This document shows positions 35,801 through 50,800 of a DNA stretch of 64,000 nucleotides, in pieces (the first letter of the stretch is position 1; the number at the start of each line of letters is the position of its first letter). The stretch comes from Orthosia cruda (taxonomy: Eukaryota; Arthropoda; Insecta; Lepidoptera; Noctuidae): positions 39,601,822 to 39,665,821 of the forward strand of contig OZ059837.1 in assembly GCA_964057195.1 (NCBI GenBank). The letters run 5' to 3'. A program made the position numbers and the translations under genes. Below the pieces are notes generated by a model, which saw only the letters and a list, made by a program, of their open reading frames with translations, did not search any database and was not told where the DNA came from.

Positions 35801-38800
35801 CCAGTGATGAAAGTTTTAAGATAAAAATAGCCGACGAAGGATACTTTCGAAGATTGGAATTTACGAAAAATTCACAAAAAGAATTCTAACGAACAAACTC
35901 ACTTTAACTTTTAGGAAGTTACGAATAATTTGTTGAAAGAGGTAAATCTGCTACAGAAAAATGTAACTTCGAATCGGAAGTCGCTGTCATTCGGGTCAAT
36001 ATTACAAGTTGAAACTCCAAATCGATCAAATTGATTGAATTCAAAACGTAACTTGCAACTCAGATAGGCATGATATCTGATAACACGTGGCTATAAAGTC
36101 GAGGACATAAAAGTGAAAATATACGATTAAGTAGCACAATACCTGCCATAAAGTGGAGGGCACAATGCAGGTGGCTCGTGGCTCGTGTGTGGACAATTAA
36201 CATCAGTTTTGTGTTAATGATCGAGTAATTTAGTGTGCTTGTTGCCGACGTGTTGGTCGGGGAATTATGTGCATTGTGATATTTCATAACCGTCGGGAAA
36301 ACCTAGTGCGAAATTACTCAATGTAAACACAGCTCAAAATAGTGCTGAAAATATTCACAACATGTTTTCATTTATAAATGAGTATAAATGTTATGTTTAG
36401 TGACTGAATGCTCTCTTATTCGGTACATTTTTATGACCTTCGTCCTTCGTGGAATTTTCTGGATATTGCAGAGTGGCTTTCTGTTTTTCTTCTCTGTCGC
36501 CGTCCTTAAAGGACCTGCAAAAATTTCGTGTCTGATAAAAGTCGTAACAGGGGCGTGGGCGGGCATCGATCGCGCCCGTGACACGCCGTATCTATCCCTA
36601 GGAGCGCGGCGTAGGATGAATTATCGATTGCCGCCCTTTACATCGAGCCTTCAGTACCAGCTTTAGGTAACGAGGTGAAGGTCGGTGCGGCAATGGTTGT
36701 TGAAGAGGCTGTAATGTGGTTTAGTGTTGCAGGTTGTTGTCATGGATTGCTTTCGTAGTTGCCCAGTTGTTATTGGAGGGAAAGTAAACAAAGGCTGAAA
36801 ACAGTATGGATGTTCTAGCTAACCATTGTATAGATGAAAAGATCAAGTCACAAGCGTGAACGAAAACAAATATTTGTATGTAATATTTTTTGACATATCG
36901 TAGTTATGCTAAAGGATTTATAGGGCACGGGGTTTATATAAGTTTAATCTGAACATTTTTACATTAAAATTTTTACCTTGATCTTAAATGGCGATTAGTA
37001 AGCCGTAGTTGCGCAAGTGACGTCATTCATAGGAAGCACTGTAATCAGATTCACACTTGAAAGTGTAACATTATAATCAAGTAGAACAATGCCTCGTAAA
37101 TCGATGGGCAGCCATCGAGTTAATAACACGGTGTTAATCAAAGTTATCGTGACGTCGGGCATTGGCGGGCAATGCGTGCAATGTCGGGCAATGGTGTCAA
37201 TGATGGCGCCACATGTGGCTTCGGATGGCCGTAGCGTGACAGATGACTATGTGGTCATATTGCCGTTAATTTTGGCAATGGTACTGCTCGGTCCACTTAA
37301 CTAGCAACAACGACCATTTTTGACTACCAATCGACATGAAGTCAAAACCAAGGGGGTTGATGACTTTCAATGTTGGCTTCGAGGTTTGTCCACCAATGTT
37401 GGCACAGATGTTGGTCGAAGGTTGCGCATTGCACACTGATAGCTCATGACTCATTGTGTTTCTATTGGCTAGACAGTTACCTAGGACTGGTTACTGGTTG
37501 GCAGGTGTTAAGTCGGAGTAATCAAAGATGTAGTAAATGTGAATCTAGTCCACAGAGACTAGCTCACATATTAACTCCATCTATATAATTAAAGTGTGTT
37601 AAAATGTCTTTAATTATGCTTTAATAAAACAAATTTTCAGGCCCTTTGATGGAATTAATCAATCTTTGGGAAGCCCAATAATGAAAAGCTATGTTACTAG
37701 GAAAATCTAAACATTAAAAATAGTAATTAAGCTAGGCAAACAATTTAAATAAAATAGCAATAAAAATAGCGTCCTTGTTAGTATTTGCGGAACTGCGAGG
37801 GAAAACGACAAGTTAAAATTATAAGCTATGAGTTGTGAGCACGCAATGTCATCTTTATCGATTTTGATAGGACCTTTCCTTTGTCTGATACTAGGATGAC
37901 GACGTTTATACAATTCATCCTTTTTAAACCAGTGGTAACGGCCGCGACTTACAAGTTTTAGGTTGTAGCTTTACTTTGCCTAACTTACTAAATCACCACT
38001 GCACTCAAAAAGGTGAAGGAAAACATAGTGAACCGAAAATTCGAAGACATGTGATATCCGCCAACCTACTGGGTCCGCGTCGTGGATTGTAGTCCATTCC
38101 TTCTCACAGTGAGGAGCCTGCACGCACAACGGACAAAATGGGAGTCTAAGTGCTGAAAAGGGGTCCATCTATCCTACTGGCTGGGTTCTTTCCTGGGTTC
38201 GATTGCCGCGTCGGACAAAGTATTATTGCGTTTTTCCATCAGGAATTTTCCAGTAGCAGCCTGGAGTCTGGATATTGCTAGGTTGATGGCAATGGGTTCG
38301 CCACATAGGACTTAAACATACATACTGGTGAAATGTGGGTGTACAAGAGTACCCCTGTCTAACTTTTCGAGGAATACTGTCGTTATGTTATGATTAGGTT
38401 AGCTATATACATATGTCGATCAGGCAATTAGGGGCTTATGTTAGCTAAAAATATAAGCAAAAAAGTAGTAATGAAACAACGTTCACAAAGTAAATCTACA
38501 ACTGTACAATTGTACATGATTGTCTTCCAAGATTCGCGTGTACATTATAAAACGTGCTTGTTTCGTACATCACTCAGTTTACTTTGAATTCGTGCCACAT
38601 GTATAAGTTTTCAGAAGGTTCACGGATTGGGGCAGTGGCTCAGCGATTGGGTGCTGCACTGCGTGTCGCGTTCGATTTCCGAACCATGTTCTACAGATAG
38701 ATTTGCCGGGTCTCGCTGTTTGGGTATGTAAGTTTAAATGTTTGTTACGATACAGGAGAATTTCCTAGTGATGGGCAAAGTTTTTGTAAAAAAAGGAAAT

Positions 38801-41800
38801 ATAAATCTTTATAATTCAAACCCTGACCTATTTCAGGGCCATTTGTATCCTTTTTTAGGGCCTGGGACTGATTTTAAACCCTTCATAGCCTGGCCATACC
38901 TATTCCTATGTGCTTGGACTTCCTCAGTAAAACAGTTCTTTTTTTTAAACCTACCTCCTTTTTTAACCCCCGCCGGAAAAAGAGGGGTGTTATAAGTTTG
39001 ACGTGTGTTGCTGTGTATCTGTGTTTTTTAAATTTTGAAATTTTTCTTGTTTGCTAAACTGGTAACCATGCTGTTGGGTGTTCCGTCGAACTTTCATGTC
39101 TACATCCGTCAGATTGAAATCGGTACGCTATGTGACACTCAGTAGTTCTTCTGAACAAATCTACTCTATGGTGACATTCAAACTCAAACACAGGTTCAGC
39201 AAACATTGCTGTTCACTGGCAGTTTATGAGTCGGGGACGTGATCGACGACACGATTGCTTATCTTAACGGTGCTCATTAACGGGATCAGCAGGTTTATGT
39301 TCCTCGCTTGATGGAACGCGAAAATAATCTGGTAAAAAAAAAGTTAATTAGAAAAATCAAAAAACCCGACTGCTTAAAAAGCGAACTAAAAAGACGTAAA
39401 CAAGAGGAAAATCATGCTGTGCAGTCGTAGGATACATATTCGCGAGCTGGTTGATCAAAACCAGATGTATCCTGATACCCCACATGATGGGTTTGGAAGA
39501 AAAAATTTTTTTTACCCACACAAAATGGCGCCCAAAATCCACCATTTTTTTCTTTTCCAATTTTTATGTAGCCAGTGACACTTACAGGGTTAAGACGAAT
39601 CGATTGACGTGAGAATTATCAAAATCGGCTAACGCGTTTGGTCTCCAGAACGCCACATAGGAACAAACATACATACATAGACTGATAAACACATTACCCT
39701 CCTTCGGTAGTCTGGTAAAAAGAAGTAGCTTCGAGTATTATGAACAGAGGGGTAGGAATTAATCAAGGAAACTCTAAAACTTACTTTATCGTAAACAAAA
39801 CTATATATCTCAGTGCCCTTGCTGTATAATCCTCTAGCTAGATCACTGCTTCGCTTGAGAAAAGATGTGTGGCCTACTCTATATACTATTTTGCCTCCTC
39901 ATGCGTTCCGATAGTTCATTGTTTATTAGTTGTTTACTAAGCAACACAATAAGAGGTGTGGAAGATACATTTAGGAGACCTTTGTAAAATGTCGTTCAAT
40001 CTGTCCAGGCTTCTAGCAATAATCTGTCCAGGCTTCTAGCAATAAGTACTTATATTGGGTTCGGTTGCCAGCCTAACCTTCGTCAGCTGGATACCAAGTA
40101 TTTTATATGCATGTACCTATTAATATTGACTTTATTACTAATTTGAACGTTTACATAATTCTACCACTTTATGATATCTTAAAAGTTAAATGTGTGTTAA
40201 AAAGTAAAAATCTAAAAATTATCGACAATTTTAATTTAATATATTTGTACGCCTCTGGGCAAAACAGAGGATTTACCTATCTGTAACATCTCACACAATG
40301 TTATAGATAATTTGACCTATGTTTACAAGTAAATTTCAACATTCTGATTCAGATTCCGAAGACTGGTGTCAGATTTCAGGATTCTGACTACCCGTAACGA
40401 TATTCAGTCTACAAATGACAGCTGGAACCAACCAAGCTTAACATGCTTTCCGAGGAGTCTCGGTATATAATTGAAGGTCACCCACCCAAAGACCAACCCC
40501 AGTTTCATTAATTAACATTTGTGAAAAGCTCGTAAAACAATCTCTAAAATATCCACATTAAAAAATGTAAATTCCCATTCCCAAGCGAGAACGAAAATCT
40601 AAGCGTCGCGAGTCTCATTAACGAGCCATCTACAAAGACAGAATATACTCGCAGAGCTTAATTAACTTGTATGACAAAGAAGTCGGTGTCACTGGAGAGC
40701 CCCAGCTAGCAGGCATATGTTTTAATTAAAGCCGTCGAGGCAATGACCACAGCTACGGGTATAAGGGTTACCTAGCTGTGTTAGCTAGCTGTGAAAATAT
40801 GCCTATTTACATTAAATCGTTGTACCTTTGTGCATCAAGTTTAAATAAATAAAGTAATGCGGGGTAGCGAGGTGGCGCGAGGATGCTTAGCGAACCGGGC
40901 AATCGGTGTGTAGCTAAGTGGTGCGAGGTTACACACACATCCCTCGCCCGCAATCTTCGGACACATCCCTCGCACGCATCTCTCGCTTATTTTTATGTGA
41001 AAATACTTAGCTCTGCTAGCCCTTTGCCATCAGAACTGCTAAGCCTGGCTAAGAAAATGAAGTGATTTAATTGGTGGATATTTTCCTCACGTATCGCCTC
41101 GCTACCTCGCACATCTTTACTGGAAAAACACCCTCAAGGTACTGCTACACGGCCATTCGTCTACACGGCTACATGGAAATAAGGCTACGGCTATTCTGCC
41201 ACGGCTAACGAACGTCCGGGATGAAGCCGGCTTATTACGGCACTGGAGAGCAGAATTAATATCATGGATGTTGTATTTAATTTTGCGGATGGAGTATGAG
41301 TTTGTAGGGGCTGTACTTTTATTATTTCTGTCGTAGCAAGGGTTCTTTTTATTGCTTAGCCTTTTTGTTTTGTTTTATTGCTAAAAACACTTTGCTTTGA
41401 CTTGTTTATGTTATTTTTCTGTCTGATGAAATTACGTTGTTTTAACCATTGTTGCAGTCACAAAATTGTTGAAGATTAATTTTATTCATTACAGAAATCC
41501 CCACCTTTGTAGCCTTTTATTTGACGAACTGCCTGTTATTTTTTTTTGGAATACAATAAGAAATTAAATGATGTTATTTTGCAGTTCGCTTAACTTTGTT
41601 GAAGGACCAACTAGCATCAGTTCATCGACAAGCACATCAGATACATTGACCCCTGGCACCTATTAGGCACATCCTGCGCCAGATAACCCGACTACTCTGA
41701 ACTGGGGCGGCTGCGAGGTTAATACTCTCCTGCTGATCCCCGCCCTACTTACAGTTCAGCCGCCCGCCCTTCATGAGGCCGCGATTAATCGGTTCATAGA

Positions 41801-44800
41801 TACAATGTACTTGCTATATAATTATGTTGCATGTCGCACGCACTGCTAATGACAGTAATTTTAACAAAGAAAAATAAGATAAAAAACTTTTTTAACAATA
41901 AAATACTACTGTCTTCCAAATAAGACAACTACAAAGTGAAAAATAACTTTATTTTTGGAAGTCGGTGTCTTTGGCAGGTACCAATTGTTTGCGTTATAGA
42001 CACCGACTTCCAAAAATAAAGTTATTTTTCACTTTGTAGTTTTCTTATTTGGAAGTCAGTAGTATTTTTTATAAAAAAGTTTTTATATTTTTCTCTTTTT
42101 TGTTGTTCCTACTTAATAGGCAAGTAGTTTAGTAAGGTACATATAATGCAAGAATAGATTACCCGAATATCATGAAAACATCACCGGTGAAATGAGAGAG
42201 TACGGTGAACTGTACACATCTGCGTACCCCTTTAGAGCGTAATGGCGTGATCTTATGTTATGAAATGGTATAAAAAATAAACAGACATGCGATTGCAGCA
42301 ATCCCAAGAGCTTTGCCATTATTTATTGAAGAGTTTTGCTGTATACCTCCGAAGTTCTACATCTGATCTTCACCAAATTAAAATGGCACCAATTTCGGAA
42401 CATACTCTTCCAAACAAAAAAGAAATTTCAAAATCAGTCCACAATTGACGGAGATATCGTTGTATATACACAAAAAAAAACAAACATGAAGTCGAACATA
42501 GAACTTCCTCCTTTTTGGTAAGTCGGTTAAAAATTTAAAGCACTCGTGTTCATTGATGTAAGGTACCTAATTCTAGCTATCTAACCCTCGGACGAGATAA
42601 TTATGTCAGTACAATGCTAGCCTTTGCAGTCGTGAGTAGACTTTATCAAATGGGTAGCAGTGTTCTTTCTTTCTGAAACAGTAGCAATCTGAAAATCATT
42701 GGCCAAGCGACTAAACCGGGTCAATTTGAACATTGCCCCGGTTTAGACGCTTGGCCAAGTGTTTTTGTAAGGGCAGTGCAAATTCTTATGCATTGCCTCT
42801 GGTATTTTAAATATTTAGGTGGCCAATCATTAATACTCGTACATATAATATTTACATTACTATTGGTCCTGTAATCCAGACCTCGCGAGTCCGTCTTTTA
42901 GATCTTTTGTCAAATCAGTTTTTAACATTTTTCATATAATTATCGAAACTGCTCACAGAATTTTAAGAGAATCGATTCAGAAATGCGACCTGTAGAGGAG
43001 TACAGCCGGACACCGGACAGACGAAAGCATTTTTGTTCAAGCTGAAATACGGAGACGCTGCACTCGCTCTGTCAATTAGTTGAATTAAATAATTGCCCAG
43101 CTTCCAACATAACAAGGAAATCGAGCATCCTGTCTATGTAACGGATACCACCGCCCTACTTCCAGTTCAGCCGCCCTGACGCCGCCCTTCACAAGCGAGT
43201 CACTGACTCCGGCTTATCGCAGCCTTCGTAAGGTCGGCCACTGTTAACCTTACGCGGAGGCTTTCACGGCGTTAATTGTGCTGCTCCCATTTCACGATCG
43301 TACATTTTATCTTTGTTTATGTTTGGTATGATGGTTCAACGGTTGATGGACTGCTTTTAGAGTAATGTGTATCGGGTTCAAAGCTTGAAACTAATGAGAA
43401 TAAATAATAAAACTTTAATTTTTAACCAATATTTTAATTAACAATTTACTTCAATTCTAATGTGAGTAGGCAGATGCAGAATAACATAGAGATAAAAAAG
43501 TATATCTTTAATTCCCAGCATGCTATTACTTGTAGCAACTATTGTATTAGGTATTAGATACCTTGCTAGATCATTGCTCTTTTTCGTTAAGTTAGTAACA
43601 GACTGCAATAACCTTTAAACATGTCTTTTTTGGCGATTCCTTAAACAATCTTGACGACACGGTTGGCGTAATGGTTAAGCGATCAGCTGCTGCCCTGTGT
43701 GTCACGGGTTCGATTCCCGTACGGAACAATGTTGTTGATCTGGTTGTTTGTGTATGTGAGTTTGTAATGTTTGTAAATGCGCCCACGATACAGGAGAATT
43801 TCCGAGTGTGGGGCAACGTAATTTTCTTTTAGTAACTGTCATCTATGATTTTAATAGATTGCCGATTCGATAGTTTTTTGCGTTTTTGCCACTGCGGTCA
43901 CCAAGTATATTGTTCATCTTCTACTTTTACATAATTTCGTGAGAATGCATTACTTTCAATCGGTTTACATAAGCGTGTTGTTATTAGCAGCTAGTCTGTC
44001 GAATGTTCACGGTACATAAACACTATATCGATATTTATAATCGATTGGCGCTGCCTGCATTCGACGCTCCAGACGGAAACAATAATACATATAATACTTA
44101 TGTAGTACAGTTGACAGAAAAGTTAATTGAAATAATTTATTTGCGAAATATGGGTAATTTTTCAAGATATGCATGATAAGCGGACAGAAGATCACTTTGA
44201 TTTACAACTCATATGAATAACGCCTTAGTTTTGTACATACTTGTGTGTACTTTAATTTGTTCGTAATTTATATTTTAAGTGCTGTGTTTTGAATTTATAT
44301 TTTTAAATGTCATTATATATGTTTTAATTAAACTTCGAAAGCCACTACGGTAACCAATTTCCGGCTGATTTTTAATTGGCAACTGTAGAAGCTCTCAGTG
44401 GGGTTTTTAATATTTCTGTGTCTCAGTCCTTCTAAATCTAATTAGAGCGATGAACAGATAGGATGAGCGAAAATAGAAGAAAATGGCGTGCGATTGATGA
44501 GGCCTATGTACGTATATAGAAGCCTTAAGTCCTTTTGAAGGAAACTTCTTCTACCTAATCTACTCAAGTGACCATGACAACATAAAAAAAACATAATGTC
44601 AATAATAATAACAATGAGTATTTGTTTTGATTGAATGGAGAGGAGGAAAGAACTTAGTATATGGAGGGTAATATGTATAGGTTACTAAGGAAGTTTTCAA
44701 ACTGTTGTAGGTAATTTAATATTGATAATCGCTTTCTCCACATATTTTACTAAAATCTTAAATAAAGTATTACTATTAGTACTATCTGACCTAATTACAT

Positions 44801-47800
44801 GTTCATTAGCAAATAAGATGGATATATTTACCTATGAGTATATTTGTTGCCCATAATATTTGCATACAAACACAAGTGCTACTACGAGTGTTTGCACAAT
44901 GCAAGTTCTACATGACATATAATTTACATAACATTAATATTTATAAGTTAATATTCTTTTTCAGAATAATCTTAATGAAATAAATGACAAGTAAAATTTA
45001 AGAATCCCACAATTTTATTTCATGCTATATAATTTATCAAGTAGTGACACGCTTCGATCGTCAATCTATTGAACACGATATCTTGCGAAAACATCCCGAT
45101 CCAACCAGTAAAACACCCATAACTTTAGAACGGCTAAACAGACTTTCATCAAACACAGCTAAAAACGCTTGATAAAGTCACCTTTCAAACAAAAAAAAAA
45201 CGAAATCAAAATCGGTTCTTCCGTTTAGGAGCTATGATGCTACTTACGGATACACAAATATACATATATACATTAAAAAAACACACAGGTACACACGTCA
45301 AACTTATAAACCCCTCTTTTTCCGTCGGGGATTAAAAACAGACTAAAAGCTTCGGTAAAATTATTAGGATACTTCATGGCATAACATTAAATCGCGCCTG
45401 TATTCCTCGAAAGGATGGGCAGAGGTCCACCTGTAGTACACACACATTTCACTAATTGCCATCTACTCGGCACAAGTTCAGGCTCCACGCTGATACTGAG
45501 ACCAAATGGAAAAACCCAATATCAATGCCCAATGCTCGGCAGTGTAGCGCTTACAACCACTACACCAACGAGTAGACCGACTAGCAGAGTAACTATTCAG
45601 TAATCTGTGCTAGCAGCATGATAGCAGTCTGGTGGCCCAGTGGTAACGGACGCGACTTACAAAGTGTAGTTCGTGGATTCGAACCCTGGCAGGCGTCTTC
45701 ACTTTGTTCACCACAGCTCTCAAAACGGAGAAGGCAAACATCGTGAGAAAACCAGCATGTCTTAAAACCAAAAATTCGAAGACATGTTACATTCACCAAC
45801 CCGCACTGGGCCCGCGTGGTGGATTACGGCCCATTACCTCTCACAGAAAGAGGCCAGTGGGGCGAGCATGGCCTCTGTGATAGGCGTGTGACACGCGCGG
45901 TTTTTGTTCCCAAACTGTGATAAAAATGTATAACTCAAGCCTGTCACTGTAGGCCGTGCTCGCCCGTCTGCACGCACAACGGGAGTCTAAGTCCATCTTT
46001 CCTATGCTAAGTTTCTTGAATCAAAAATTAATTTTGAAAATTTAATCTATAAAATAGGTTTTTGATGTAGGCGTTTTAATATTTCCAACAATTTAACTAT
46101 TCGAAACCCTTCAGTAACTAATTGCTTTGAAACCAATTCAATTAACCTTATAAGCTGCTATAATAAGCCTTATCAATCCTTATAAATACATAATGATAAT
46201 ATAGCATGTCTCGTAACTCGCCGCGAGCTCTATTATAAGAGGCGTTATTAATGAATGTGCCATTATATACGAACACCGTAACGCCATTATGTTACTTACG
46301 CATGTAATGGGACATATAATGAATGAACGTATGAATTATATACCTACATATATTATATTACATACGTTGTGTTATGTATGTAGAACGTCACAATGTGTAC
46401 AAATATTAGCGCCTTTTGCATATCAATTTAGCTAATAAGAACACACAGATGTTAATAAATTACTTTTGACTTTAATGTCCTTACGTAACCTACGTAAGCT
46501 GTTTATTTTCATTTCCTTTGTATTTTATTTAGAAAATCATTGAGGTACTGAAACTAGATGTTTTTCGATTTGTAAAAGTATAAATTTCACATGGAAGGGT
46601 TTTTTAGGAAGAAAAGAACTAATATAATTTCCGATAAGAAAGGTTCATTGGTAGTATGATTTTAATAAATAAATTATAGTTCCACAGTGCACTCTATATA
46701 TGTACGACAATGGGTAATAGTTTTTTCTTACTCCTACTTTCGAAATAAACTTTTGTCTCTTAGGTAGCTGTAATAAACTAGAATGTTTTTTGTGTTCCAA
46801 CCCTAACTTGGCCCAGTTTAAAGTTGTTAACGGCAGTTCTGGCTCATCCTGAACGAAACTTCTGAATCTTGAGGAAACTTTTAGAGCACCTACTGATATT
46901 TTTAACCCCCGCCGGAAAAAGAGGGGTGTTATAAGTTTGACGTGTGTTGCTGTGTCTCTGTGTGTGTGTATCTGTGTGTCTGACTGTGGCATCATAGCGC
47001 CTAAACGGATGAACCGATTTTGATTTAGTTTTTTTTGTTTGAAAGGTGATTTTGTCGAAAGTGTTCTTACCTATGTTTGAATAAAATCGGTTCAGCCGTT
47101 CAAAAGTTATGGGCGTTTTACTGTTTGAATCGGGATGTTTTCGCAAGATAAATGTGTCGGGGGGTATTTTAAATTTTGAAATTTTACTTGTAATGAAGGT
47201 GACGATTGTTTGTTACAAATAAATATTGGCGTTTACATCATTAGGAGTTACGTTTGCTAGACTGTGACATCACATGCGTTGGTGCACGAGAATCGAGGGA
47301 GACGTATCGGTTAGACAAACATTCCAATAATTTCTGTAAAGTTATATACCTTATCTTTAAAGTAGCTTTGAGGGATTTCTGTGGTAGGTATTGTTACACC
47401 AAATACCTACAGGTTAATTTAGTATAGGGTTCTAAGGACCAGTTTTTGTATCCGTAGTTAACTCAATCAATGGTTAAATATTATATAATATTTTAAACCA
47501 TTTAAATTTCAGTAAAACGCGTTTATTCGTGAATTGTTAGTGTAAGAAATTGACAAATAATTCAAAGCCAAACAACTGAAAAATGGTGTTTTATCGAAAT
47601 TTGCAACCATTGGTTGATTTAACTACGGATCAAAAACTGGGCCTGAGAACACTATACTACATTAACCTATAGGTTCTGGTGTAACAATAGATACCTACCA
47701 CAGAAATCCCCCAGAGTTACTTTAATGAGAAGTTGAGGTATATATTATGTATGTTAACTTCACATTTAGCTAACTTTAAGATTTTTTGATTCCTCGAAGA

Positions 47801-50800
47801 GTTGACAGAGGTGCACCATTTCCATGTCAGTGTTTTCGTTAAAGTCGTCACAATCTAAGAAGTCCATTGACGTTTCTCATTTTACATGCCGCGATAACTT
47901 TCTCCGTAAGAAACTGAAAAATCAAATTCATAATCCTAATTAATTACTATGTTATCCATACACTATAACAACGAGTATTGCATTCGCAAGCATCAAGTTC
48001 AATTATTATTAAGTATTTTTATAGCTTTGAAAACGAGCCTTTTATTTTTTGACAACTTTAGTATGAAAGACATTGTCGCCATAACCGCGCCAAACGGTCG
48101 CGAAAACTCAGCATTAGTCATGTCGAGTATTTGTTGATGTTGCAACAATTTATTGAGATTTAGAATAAAAATGTCGGAATTGATTGAGAAAGTGCAGCTT
48201 ATTACGTACGGTATCGGTGATATAATATCTGTAGATAAAATTAAATAATTCGCAAAAGGTGGCGATTGATTAGGCAACACATTGCTTCACGTGCCATTTG
48301 GGACGATAACTACCGAACCTAAATACCTATCTGCTTTGTTTCACAAGTATCATCATTAGAGCCATTTGATTGTTTTGAGACTGATTCAACGGCCGACCAC
48401 TTTGAAATCATTCGTGATTCATCAGATAAAACCATAATTCATAATAGATATATAGGACTAACATTGTCCCCGTATTAGTTTCAGTAATTTCTTGCTATGC
48501 CACGCCAAAAGCATATCTTTTATGGGCACTTGCAAACATAATGAAAAAAAATCTCAACTGATACAGTTGATAAATGAAATACTATGCAACACAAAACACC
48601 GGTTAAGTTAAAAATTGCAAAAGAAATTCTTCTTCTATCCATAGTTCATGACACGTACTAAACCGAAGTAAAGATTTTTCTCAAGAGCAAGGTGACATAA
48701 AATAGCGAGCTGAATACTGCGACATTAGTGACGTAAATCAAAGAGCCCCGTAATGGCGGCTGTCGCATGCGCCCATTCACGGTCCGACTGAAAGGGTTGT
48801 CGCCACTTACGAGCTGCTCAATTACGTGAATAGGAAGAGGATGGTCTTATGATATTGTCGTGAAAGCTTCGTGTTGCGTTTTACTTATATTTCTGTAGTC
48901 TGGCATGGTAGGACGATGTCATAAATTGTGCTATGATAATGAAGAATGTTGTAGGTTCTGGAACCCATCTGCCTGTCCTTTTCCTTTTTTGGAGTTGGCA
49001 TTCTGTTTCTGTCGAACCGAATGCAACTTAGTGCTAGTATGTGGTACCATGCAGTAAGAATGTATCCAAATCTACTTAAAGATTTGAGTAAAATATTCTC
49101 AATCGGTAAAATATTTTACCAGCTTTTGTTTTTGATGTGTTAATTTCTACAAAAGTGAAACTGCTTGCGACTAGTAAAATAAAAGAAGTCTGCTATTTCC
49201 TATTTTCCGGTACATTATGACCTCCTATTTGCTTATTGTGCAGAGATATTGCCAGACAGTGATATCTGATATTGCAGTAAACAGCCGTAAAATTACTAAC
49301 CAAGAGGAATTGAAGCCAGTTGCAATGCTGCAATATCGTAACACTGCACGGTTGCTTTATGAAATAAGTGCATCATCATATTCGTAATGTATTCCATTAA
49401 ATCTCTGCCCGTAAGTACTTTAGATAGGAAGGAATATTACAGAAACTTTACAACAGTAATAACTTTTACTGCTTACATTCTGATGTCGCAGTCAAGTTAT
49501 GTTCATCTGCGATTGTCGTAAGGTGAATGGCACGTTTTACTGACGTATTATACACGTCCAGCGGATGGGGGAGCTACCCCCCAGCTTGCGAAAAACAAAA
49601 GTTTCGTAAAGAGTAATTAGTCGCATTGATTTGACGTTAGCTCCTCACAGAGACGAGCTCGAGTGGTGCTCCATCAGGCGCGAGGGGAAGTTCTGATGTT
49701 ACTTAATAGCAAGTACTACTTGAACTTCTTTCTTTTACAACCATTTTTCAGTGCAGGAGGGTGACTGAAATACATAGAATTGAACAAGTACTTAAAAAGT
49801 TTAACTGCTCTAGGCACGGTAATTAACTACGTAGTAGGTAAAAACACCTGAAATTTGAAATTTATCGGAATTTCTTTGGAAAAACAATAACCGGACCGTT
49901 TTCACAACGCAGTCTGAAGGGAATACTACGAAGTTAGGTGCTGTAAAAGTGTTAAATGAAGCAATTTTGAGACAAAACATCTTAAGAAAACTCCTGAAAG
50001 CCACTTTCAAAGGTACTTGTGAAACCTTAATCGAATGAAAATATCTTCAAGACATACCCGACCAAAGTAAAACATCATCTGCCGCTCAGCTCATTAACAT
50101 TTCACAATCAACGCCTCAGAGGAGGAATCGATAGTAATGAAGTTATCCGAGGCGGAATTTTGTTTCTAATTCATTTGCCTGCGCAACCCGCTGCGGGACG
50201 CGGGATGCGGGATTACAGAAATGGTTGCAAATTGTCTGGGTCTCAGAGACCTCAATCAAACAAAATTGGTGTCGGAATTGGATTTGTGAGTCGTCGGCGT
50301 TTCGTTGGTGTACGATGGTGTGTCGGACGACTTTGCCGTAGAACGTCTCTTGTTTTGGTAACTTATCACTAATTGTCACTAATTGGTAACGGAATTTGGG
50401 TCTTAGAAGTCTGTTTGTTTATGAAATATGAATATTTGATGGGTTCTAAGTTATCAGAAAGATATTACATTTATTAAGCTCTCCTTGTTTATCAAAAGCT
50501 CTAGTTTTTGTGCTGAGTATATGATGGGTTCTAAGTTTTCAGATATGTAGGTAAAGTATTACTAAACTCTATTTAGATGGCTTTTTAGACTTTATGATAA
50601 ATCATAATAAAGACTTCAGCTGAACTTCAAAGTGTCAAACCCAATTTTAACAGAAATATTGATAAGGAAACGACAAGTTATTTTGTGAATTTCCTTTTTC
50701 TGCTGACAACGTAAATAAAATCTGCCCACTGATTTTCCCAGTGCGCCAACCCTGTTCGCTGTACGATTTTATTAAGGCGTATTCTTTTGTTGCAGGTCCC

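Larger units (their letters stand above)
17894..50795 (+). other. Large first coding intron (~32.9 kb)
   Basis: It is bounded by GTAAGT at 17894 and TTTTGTTGCAG ending at 50795, phase 1. Nearly every recognisable item inside is a mobile element or tandem repeat, listed separately. No second host gene is supported within it. Long first introns often carry enhancers, but no specific enhancer can be read from the sequence. Confidence 0.8.

Noticed and set aside
36388..36666. 92-codon frame with a hydrophobic N-terminal half
   Set aside because: No recognisable family or splice context in the intron; composition is consistent with chance.
43664..43717. Possible tRNA gene (perfect B box)
   Set aside because: No acceptor stem, and the sequence continues into a SINE body shared with 38623-38780.
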